This document shows positions 1 through 4,853 of a stretch of DNA of 7,769 nucleotides, in pieces. The stretch's first letter is position 1. The number at the start of each line of letters is the position of its first letter. The stretch spans positions 1 to 7,769 of the forward strand of contig JAIDOO010000006.1 of the NCBI GenBank assembly GCA_029063275.1. Reading direction: 5' to 3'. This DNA is from Clostridia bacterium (lineage in GTDB: Bacteria > Bacillota > Clostridia > Christensenellales > Borkfalkiaceae). Below the pieces are notes generated by a model. The model worked only from the letters and a program-made list of their open reading frames with translations, searched no databases and had not been told where the DNA came from. Both the position numbers and the translations under genes were made by a program.

Positions 1-1493
1 GTACCGTTTTTATGAACAGCGCGGTAAAACAGGCGCAAAAAGAAGGCGCGGGGGTTGACGATATATCCGCAGGGCTTTCGTCGTCTATCGTAAAAAATGC
101 TATATACAAGGTTATCCGCGCGAAGAGCGCGGACGACATAGGCGAAAATATAGTAGTGCAGGGCGGCACGTTTTTAAACGACGCCGTTTTGCGCTCGTTT
201 GAAAACGAAACAGGCAAAAAGGTAATCCGTCCGGGAATTGCGGGACTTATGGGCGCGTTCGGCGCGGCGCTGTTCGCTATGGAAAATCCGCCCGAAAAAA
301 GCACTGTTCTTTCTGTTGAAGAGCTTGAAAAATTTACATACCGGTCAAAATCGGCAAACTGCCGCGGCTGTACTTCGAATTGCCATATAAACGTGATAAC
401 CTTCGGCGACGGCAGAAAATTCGTTTCGGGCAACAAGTGCGAGCGGGGCGCGGGGCTTAAACCTGCGTCGGGCGAATTGGATATTTACGCTTACAAACAG
501 CAAAGACTGATAGAAGCGGTAAAGGGCGTTAAGGGCACGCGCGGAAAAGCGGGACTTCCGTTACAGCTTGGAATGTATGAACAGCTTCCCGTCTGGGCAG
601 GCTTTTTCGAAAGCCTGGGCTTTGAAGTGGTGCTGTCCGATAAGTCCTCGCGCGAGCTGTATTACAAGGGACAACACACCGTAGCTTCCGACACGGTTTG
701 TTATCCCGCTAAGCTTATGCACGGGCATATCGAAAGTCTATTAGACAAGGGCGTGGATTTTATTTTCCTGCCCTGCGAAAGCTACAACATAGACGAACAC
801 TGTTCTACAAACCACTATAACTGTCCCGTTGTCGCATATTATCCCGAGCTTTTAAAAGCCAACAACGAGCGTCTTTCGGACAGTAATTTTATAATGCCCT
901 ATCTCGATTTGAATATGACCAAAAACACGGTTTCGAAGCTTTTCGGCATATTCGGAAAATTCGGTGTTAAAAAAGGCGAGGTTAAAAAGGCGCTTGCAGA
1001 GGGCTTTGCAAGGCTTGAAAGCTATCACGCTGACGTTCGCGCAAAGGCGGACGAAATTCTTAAAAAAGCGGAAGAGCAAAATAAACAGGTTATAGTCCTT
1101 GCCGGCAGACCCTATCATATTGACAACGAAATCAACCACTCTATCAACAAACTTTTGACTTCGCTGAATTTAGCCGTGCTTTCCGAGGACAGTATTTTTG
1201 AAAAGTCCGGCAAGGTAGAAGTGAACGTATTAAACCAGTGGACCTACCATGCAAGGCTTTACCGTGCGGCGGATTTTGCGGCAAAACATAAAAACGTAAA
1301 CTTGGTTCAGCTTGTTTCTTTCGGTTGCGGACTTGACGCAATTACCGCAGACGAAGTACGCTCTATAATGGAGAAAAACGGTAAGTTGTACACGCAGATA
1401 AAAATAGATGAAATCAATAACCTCGGCGTTGTGAAAATACGACTTCGCAGTATGCTCGCGGCGATAGAGGAGGCGGCAAAACACAATGGATAA
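1..1493 (+). CDS. 2-hydroxyacyl-CoA dehydratase activase-related protein, C-terminal part (5' end outside window)
   Basis: The frame is open to the left edge (first full codon at 3), so the ATG at 12 is probably internal; residues below count from it. Residues 50-90 carry the end of an ASKHA ATPase domain (BcrAD/BadFG type): a GGTFLN adenosine-site motif, then a GLMGAFGAALFA stretch. A cysteine group follows (C117, C120, C124, C143) that could bind a metal or Fe-S cluster. Residues about 181-300 match DUF2229 (CoA-enzyme-activase-like), with DTVCYPAKLMHGH (227-239) and IFLPCESYN (251-259). Further conserved-looking blocks are AGRPYHIDNEINH (364-376) and FGCGLDAITADEV (437-449). Family knowledge: activases of this class use ATP to drive low-potential electron transfer to a dehydratase-like Fe-S partner. 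The substrate of this large subgroup is not established. In many Clostridia this polypeptide continues into the HGD-D-like region; here it stops and the next gene supplies that part. The missing N-terminus would be expected to hold one or two ATPase domains. Confidence 0.88.
   Translation, partial: TVFMNSAVKQAQKEGAGVDDISAGLSSSIVKNAIYKVIRAKSADDIGENIVVQGGTFLNDAVLRSFENETGKKVIRPGIAGLMGAFGAALFAMENPPEKSTVLSVEELEKFTYRSKSANCRGCTSNCHINVITFGDGRKFVSGNKCERGAGLKPASGELDIYAYKQQRLIEAVKGVKGTRGKAGLPLQLGMYEQLPVWAGFFESLGFEVVLSDKSSRELYYKGQHTVASDTVCYPAKLMHGHIESLLDKGVDFIFLPCESYNIDEHCSTNHYNCPVVAYYPELLKANNERLSDSNFIMPYLDLNMTKNTVSKLFGIFGKFGVKKGEVKKALAEGFARLESYHADVRAKADEILKKAEEQNKQVIVLAGRPYHIDNEINHSINKLLTSLNLAVLSEDSIFEKSGKVEVNVLNQWTYHARLYRAADFAAKHKNVNLVQLVSFGCGLDAITADEVRSIMEKNGKLYTQIKIDEINNLGVVKIRLRSMLAAIEEAAKHNG
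1466..1473 (+). promoter_or_regulatory. Ribosome binding site of the dehydratase-like gene, inside the upstream gene
   Basis: AGAGGAGG lies 12 nt before the ATG at 1486 and within the last codons of the upstream gene. It supports independent or coupled initiation of the second gene, and argues that the split is real rather than a sequencing frameshift. The spacing is slightly long. Confidence 0.6.
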
Positions 1494-2748
1494 AATTAAA
1501 TCGGCTGATTATAAAAACGGCTATCCCGTATGGGACAAGTCTATGAAAAAGACCCACAAAATTTTAATCCCGGATATGTTGCCGTGGCACTTTCTTATCG
1601 TACAAGAGCTTTTCAAAATGGAAGGCTACGACGTTGAGATTTTAAAAAACGAAACCCGCGCGGTGATTGACGAGGGGTTAAAGCACGTTCATAACGATAC
1701 CTGTTATCCCTGTCTTTGCGTGGTGGGACAGTACGTTGACGCGCTGAAAAGCGGAAAGTACGACTTAAAGCATACGGCGGTTATGATAACACAGACGGGC
1801 GGAGGGTGCCGCGCTTCGAACTATATGCCTTTGATTAAAAAGGCGCTTGCGGCGGAATTTCCCGAGGTACCCGTGCTGTCGTTCAATTTTTCGGGACTGG
1901 AAAAAAAGTCGTCCATGCCGATATCATTTACATTTATGATGAAGCTGGCTTACGCTATTTTTTACGGCGACAGCATTATGTGGTGCTATTACCAGACCAG
2001 ACCGTACGAGGTGCAAAAGGGCGCCTCGGACGAGGCGCGCGATAAGGCGGTTAAGCTTACTGTGGAAGCGTTTGCGCGCGGAAAGTATAAAAACCATAAA
2101 AAAATAAACCGCGAAATTATAAAGACTTTCGCGGAGGTTGAGCGCACCCGCGAGGAAAAAACCAAGGTCGGTATCGTCGGCGAAATTTACGTTAAGTATT
2201 CGAATCTCGGCAACAACCGGCTTGTGGATTTTCTGCTTGCGGAAAACTGCGAGCCCGTAGTGCCCGCGCTGATGGACTTTGTAATGTACTGCATAATCAA
2301 CGTGGTCAACGACAGAAAGCTTTACGGGCACAGCCCTTTAGTTGCGTTTGTCTATAAACAGGTCTATAAAACCGTGCGCAAAATTCAGCTCGATATTATA
2401 AACCAGTTTAAGGAAGAGGGGAGCTTCGAGCCCGTTCACGACTTCGAGCATTTGAGGCTTTGCGCGGACAAGGTTTTAAACCAGGGCGTGAAAATGGGCG
2501 AGGGCTGGCTTATTCCTGCGGAAATGGCGGCGCTTGCGGAAACGGGAGTTAAAAACGTTGTGTGCGCCCAGCCTTTCGGGTGTCTGCCTAACCATATTGC
2601 GGGCAAGGGCGCGATACGCACGCTCAAAAGTCTGTACGAGAGTGAAAACATAGTGGCAGTGGATTACGACCCTTCGTCCACAAAAGTAAATCAGGAAAAC
2701 CGCATAAAGCTTATGCTTGCGGCGGCAAGGCAAAATCAGATGTTATAA
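1486..2748 (+). CDS. 2-hydroxyacyl-CoA dehydratase-like (HGD-D family) Fe-S protein
   Basis: This 420-residue protein starts 8 nt before the upstream stop, in a different frame, preceded by AGAGGAGG. Residues about 1-23 look like the interdomain linker of fused homologues; the fold then begins at MKKTHKILIPDM. Conserved-looking blocks are NDTCYPCLCVVGQYVDALKSG (71-91; C73, C76, C78), TQTGGGCRASNY (102-113; C108), CAQPFGCLPNHIAGKG (360-375; C360, C366) and VDYDPSSTKVNQENR near the C-terminus. These cysteines are the likely Fe-S ligands. The family includes the catalytic subunits of 2-hydroxyacyl-CoA dehydratases and the double-cubane cluster proteins, which take electrons from an ATP-driven activase. 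This branch normally appears as the C-terminal portion of a ~1,400-residue activase fusion and has no assigned substrate. A cytoplasmic, oxygen-sensitive complex with the upstream product is inferred. No signal peptide or membrane segment is visible. Confidence 0.85.
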   Translation: MDKIKSADYKNGYPVWDKSMKKTHKILIPDMLPWHFLIVQELFKMEGYDVEILKNETRAVIDEGLKHVHNDTCYPCLCVVGQYVDALKSGKYDLKHTAVMITQTGGGCRASNYMPLIKKALAAEFPEVPVLSFNFSGLEKKSSMPISFTFMMKLAYAIFYGDSIMWCYYQTRPYEVQKGASDEARDKAVKLTVEAFARGKYKNHKKINREIIKTFAEVERTREEKTKVGIVGEIYVKYSNLGNNRLVDFLLAENCEPVVPALMDFVMYCIINVVNDRKLYGHSPLVAFVYKQVYKTVRKIQLDIINQFKEEGSFEPVHDFEHLRLCADKVLNQGVKMGEGWLIPAEMAALAETGVKNVVCAQPFGCLPNHIAGKGAIRTLKSLYESENIVAVDYDPSSTKVNQENRIKLMLAAARQNQML

Positions 2749-2751
2749 AAT

Positions 2752-2802
2752 ATGCGGCGCGGAAATGCGCATTCCCCGTAGGGAATAAGATTTATTCCCC
2801 GT
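2752..2802 (+). repeat. 3' UTR repeat copy 1 with nested inverted repeats
   Basis: Three bases after the stop codon lies ATGCGGCGCGGAA (2752-2764), followed by TAGGGAAT (2779-2786). Both cores recur with almost the same spacing (27 versus 28 nt) after the stop of the minus-strand dehydrogenase near 3828-3793. This copy also contains two competing hairpins: ATTCCC/GGGAAT (2771-2776 with 2781-2786) and GGGAATAA/TTATTCCC (2781-2788 with 2792-2799). The nine bases ATTCCCCGT occur twice, at 2771 and 2794. The function is unknown; it could be a dispersed 3' stability or processing element. Confidence 0.5.
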
Positions 2803-2813
2803 CAAACAAGCCG

Positions 2814-2843
2814 AAAGCACTTGGGTGATTACCCAAGTGCTTT
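2814..2843. terminator. Probable bidirectional intrinsic terminator between convergent genes
   Basis: A perfect 13-bp inverted repeat, AAAGCACTTGGGT with ACCCAAGTGCTTT, encloses the 4-nt loop GATT. On the plus strand it is followed by the T-rich TTTATTTGAG, so it should end the activase/dehydratase transcript. On the minus strand it lies 18 nt past the stop of the DUF3592 gene; the downstream tract there (CGGCTTGTTTGAC) is only moderately T-rich, so termination in that direction is less certain. Confidence 0.8.
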
Positions 2844-2861
2844 ATTTGAGTGTATAACCGG

Positions 2862-3605
2862 CTATTTTTTCTTACTGATAATAACGTCAATTAAAAAGGT
2901 CAGGAGTGCAATACCCGCAACAACGGTGTAGCCGATTGCGCCTTCAACACGTGAGAACACCGCACCAAAACCGTCATTCGGAAGACCTATCCAAAAGAGC
3001 AGGACGCTTGCTACACACCACAAAAAGACGGGTAGATGAATACGGAATAAACGTTTTACCAAGGAGTTACCTTTTTCCTGTAAAAGAAGAAGCGTGCCAA
3101 GTGCATAAAATACAGCTCCAAACGGAAAGGATATTGCGCTTACAATTGATGGGTCATCCGCCGTTGTTACCTTTTTCGTTTGTTCGGGATTTTTTGGATT
3201 GACGTATATTTCCGTCGTCGTACCAATCAAATCCGTCGGACGTGTGCGGTATGCAACCGTGTCAGTAAACTTATACATCCGTCCTTCGAAGGTGTAAGAG
3301 ATAACAAGAAAATACCTCGTTCTACTATAATTACCGCTCGTTGCCGTTCTGTGGCTTACTTCATAATCGCTGACTGTGCCGACTGCGGCGATATAGTTTG
3401 TTTCGAAGTTGTGCATTCTTGCGACTGTCCACACGGTAAATCCCAACGAAAGGGCTATCAAAATGCACGCAATACCAACCAGCCACCAAGCGTCCTTTAT
3501 GCGTTTTGAGCGTTTTGCTTCGGCAATATCTTTCCGCTTGCGAGCCGCATCTTCTTGAAACAGCCTTTCTTTCTCCGTTTGGATATGTTTCTTTTTCTTG
3601 CGCAT
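2862..3605 (-). CDS. DUF3592 domain membrane protein
   Basis: The protein has 247 residues from an ATG at 3605, chosen because GAGG sits 5 nt upstream; a TTG at 3608 would extend it by one residue but leave too little spacing. The N-terminus (1-38) is very basic and highly charged, and probably cytoplasmic. A membrane helix follows (about 39-62), then an extracytoplasmic-type domain (about 68-150) with the DUF3592 pattern: AVGTVSDYEV, RYFLVISYTFEGRMYKF and IYVNPKNPEQ. Three more hydrophobic helices lie at about 154-176, 190-209 and 222-243, before a KKK tail. DUF3592 proteins are widespread and have no established biochemical role. The gene stands alone between two terminators and has its own promoter, so it is probably monocistronic. 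It has no visible functional link to either neighbouring operon. The family call rests on the beta-rich domain pattern flanked by helices; function is unassigned. Confidence 0.82.
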   Translation of the reverse strand: MRKKKKHIQTEKERLFQEDAARKRKDIAEAKRSKRIKDAWWLVGIACILIALSLGFTVWTVARMHNFETNYIAAVGTVSDYEVSHRTATSGNYSRTRYFLVISYTFEGRMYKFTDTVAYRTRPTDLIGTTTEIYVNPKNPEQTKKVTTADDPSIVSAISFPFGAVFYALGTLLLLQEKGNSLVKRLFRIHLPVFLWCVASVLLFWIGLPNDGFGAVFSRVEGAIGYTVVAGIALLTFLIDVIISKKK

Positions 3606-3610
3606 CAAAA

Positions 3611-3614
3611 CCTC
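3611..3614 (-). promoter_or_regulatory. Ribosome binding site fixing the DUF3592 gene start
   Basis: On the minus strand GAGG is followed by five bases (TTTTG) and then ATG at 3605. The alternative TTG start at 3608 would be only two bases from GAGG, so the ATG is preferred. Confidence 0.6.
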
Positions 3615-3647
3615 AAAAACATTATTGTGCTGTATTTTACAACTGTG

Positions 3648-3676
3648 ATTATAGCACGATTATACCGTATTTGCAA
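3648..3676 (-). promoter_or_regulatory. Sigma-A-type promoter of the DUF3592 gene
   Basis: On the minus strand, TTGCAA (3676-3671) and a perfect TATAAT (3653-3648) are separated by exactly 17 nt, the optimal spacing for the housekeeping sigma factor. The predicted start near 3641 gives a 5' leader of about 35 nt before the ATG at 3605. A second TATAAT at 3664-3659 lacks a good -35 box. Confidence 0.7.
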
Positions 3677-3730
3677 GTATGATTATCTCACCTGGATACA
3701 AGTAGTATAGTAGCCTACAAAGCAAAATCA

Positions 3731-3767
3731 ATATAAAAGACGCGGCTTCACGCCGCGCCTTTTATAT
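3731..3767 (-). terminator. Intrinsic terminator of the mutase-transketolase-dehydrogenase operon
   Basis: A 16-bp stem encloses a 5-nt loop (arms 3731-3746 and 3752-3767), with a GC-rich core of CGCGGC/GCCGCG. The only imperfection is at 3740/3758. On the minus strand this is a G-T wobble and on the plus strand an A-C mismatch, so the stem is better formed on the minus strand. The minus-strand tail is T-rich (TCTTTTATATTGATTTTG). It lies about 70 nt beyond the dehydrogenase stop codon. Confidence 0.8.
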
Positions 3768-3777
3768 TACTGCAATC

Positions 3778-3828
3778 TGCGGCTTACCTATAATTCCCTA
3801 TTGGAACTTCGGTAATTCCGCGCCGCAT
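3778..3828 (-). repeat. 3' UTR repeat copy 2, a compact structured element
   Basis: On the minus strand, after the dehydrogenase stop, lie ATGCGGCGCGGAA (3828-3816) and TAGGGAAT (3800-3793), the same two cores as the copy at 2752. This copy can fold into stacked helices. TGCGGC (3827-3822) pairs with GCCGCA (3783-3778). TTACC (3815-3811) pairs with GGTAA (3788-3784), directly adjacent on the 3' side and leaving GCGGAA as a 5' bulge. An inner AGTTCC/GGAATT hairpin with one G-U pair closes the top. Its role is unknown. Confidence 0.5.
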
Positions 3829-3837
3829 TTAAAATTA

Positions 3838-4782
3838 TTACTCTACAGTGTTTACGGGATTTCCGTTTATGTAAGCTTTAAGATTTGCCGAGGCGGTGCC
3901 GATAAGCCGCTGCCGCGTTTCCTTGGGCATCCACGCAACGTGGGGCGTTATCAGACAGTTTTTCGCGTTTAAAAGGGGATTATCCTTTTTCATTGGTTCC
4001 TCGGATACGGTGTCAAGGCAAGCGCCCGCGATTTTTCCGCCGTTCAGCGCGTCGGCAAGCGCCTTTTCGTCGATAAGTCCGCCGCGCGCGGTGTTTATAA
4101 TCACGCTGTTTTTCTTCATTTTGGACAGCGCGTCGGCATTAATTATTTTTGCCGTAGCGTCGGTCAGCGGACAGTGGAGGGATAAAACGTCGCTGGTCTT
4201 TAAAAGCGTTTCGAAGTCTGTTACTTTATAAGGACAGTCCTTATGCTTCGAGCGGGTGCAGACGACGACTTCCGCGCCGAACGCCGCCGCAATTTTTGCC
4301 ACGGCTTTTCCGATGTTTCCGTAGCCGAAAATGCCGAAAGTTTTGCCGTTCAGCTCGTGCATGGGGGAAAGGTAGTAGCTGAAAGTTTTGCTGTTCACCC
4401 AGCCGCCGTTTGCGACCGAAGAGGCGTATTCGTTAATAGCGCCGTAAAAGGCGAGAAGAAGCGCAAAGGTGTGCTGGCTTACGGAGTTCGTCGAGTAGTC
4501 GGGAGCGTTGCAGACGGTTACACCGTGCTTTTTGCAGGCGGCTAAATCCACTAAATTATACCCTGTCGAAAACAGTCCTATGTACTTGATATTAGGGCAC
4601 GCGTTTAATAAATTTTCGTCCACGGCTATTTTGTTTATTATAAGTGCGTCGCAGTCGGAGGCAATCGAATAAAGCTCTTCGGTTTTTACTTCGCCGAAGT
4701 AAGTAACTTCGCCCAAGCTTTCGAATTCGGAAAAATTTACGTCGCCGTAGTCCAGCGCGCTGACGTTTATTGCAATTTTCAT
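3838..4782 (-). CDS. D-2-hydroxyacid dehydrogenase, probably glycerate dehydrogenase/hydroxypyruvate reductase
   Basis: This 314-residue NAD(P)-dependent oxidoreductase has the usual length for the D-isomer-specific 2-hydroxyacid dehydrogenase family. The N-terminal half of the catalytic domain (1-100) includes IKYIGLFSTGYNLVDL. The Rossmann motif GYGNIG lies at 153-158. The catalytic triad is visible as R233 (NTARGG), E262 (SEEP) and H281 (ITPHVAW). The C-terminal TPHVAWMPKETRQRL pattern resembles HprA-like glycerate dehydrogenases, which reduce hydroxypyruvate or glyoxylate, more than SerA, which carries an extra regulatory domain missing here. Exact substrate remains inferred. The ATG at 4782 has only a weak GGA ribosome site six bases upstream. 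It is the last gene of the operon, 71 nt after transketolase, with a strong hairpin in the gap. A link to transketolase chemistry through C2-C4 hydroxyacids is possible but unproven. Confidence 0.9.
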   Translation of the reverse strand: MKIAINVSALDYGDVNFSEFESLGEVTYFGEVKTEELYSIASDCDALIINKIAVDENLLNACPNIKYIGLFSTGYNLVDLAACKKHGVTVCNAPDYSTNSVSQHTFALLLAFYGAINEYASSVANGGWVNSKTFSYYLSPMHELNGKTFGIFGYGNIGKAVAKIAAAFGAEVVVCTRSKHKDCPYKVTDFETLLKTSDVLSLHCPLTDATAKIINADALSKMKKNSVIINTARGGLIDEKALADALNGGKIAGACLDTVSEEPMKKDNPLLNAKNCLITPHVAWMPKETRQRLIGTASANLKAYINGNPVNTVE

Positions 4783-4799
4783 ATTATATCCGTTTTTAC

Positions 4800-4837
4800 A
4801 AATGCGCCTCCGAAAAGGTTTTTTCGGAGGCGCATTT
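4800..4837 (-). terminator. Perfect 17-bp hairpin between transketolase and dehydrogenase; partial terminator or attenuator
   Basis: AAATGCGCCTCCGAAAA (4800-4816) and its exact reverse complement (4821-4837) flank a 4-nt loop. It starts 16 nt after the transketolase stop and ends 17 nt before the dehydrogenase ATG. On the minus strand the tail is ATTTGTAAAAACGG, with only a short U run, so complete termination is doubtful. No promoter fits between the hairpin and the ATG. Confidence 0.6.
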
Positions 4838-4853
4838 AAAATTTCTTTTAAAT

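Noticed and set aside
12..14. ATG at 12 as the true start of the activase-related gene
   Set aside because: The frame is open to the edge (upstream codons read T-V-F) and the protein begins in the middle of an ATPase domain, so the gene starts outside the window.
1924..2331. A 135-codon open frame on the minus strand inside the dehydratase-like gene
   Set aside because: It lies wholly antisense to a clearly conserved gene, shows no recognisable domain, and is explained by the codon pattern of the true gene.
3180..3509. A 109-codon open frame on the plus strand opposite the DUF3592 gene
   Set aside because: The DUF3592 frame has a promoter, ribosome site and recognisable domain with membrane helices; the opposite frame has none of these.
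3659..3664. A second TATAAT on the minus strand upstream of the DUF3592 gene
   Set aside because: The matching -35 position reads GATAAT, a poor match, whereas the TATAAT at 3653-3648 has TTGCAA at exactly 17 nt.
3606..3837. Possible mobile element or CRISPR-like repeats in the longest gap
   Set aside because: Only two related copies of a short motif exist, both tied to gene ends, with no transposase, regular spacers or target-site duplications.
3896..4545. Open frames of 100-111 codons on the plus strand opposite the dehydrogenase
   Set aside because: They mirror the conserved Rossmann-fold gene and have no family resemblance.
4783..4788. TATAAT on the minus strand just before the dehydrogenase ATG, as a possible -10 box
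   Set aside because: It touches the start codon, and the position 17 nt upstream reads GGAGGC inside the hairpin, not a -35 box.
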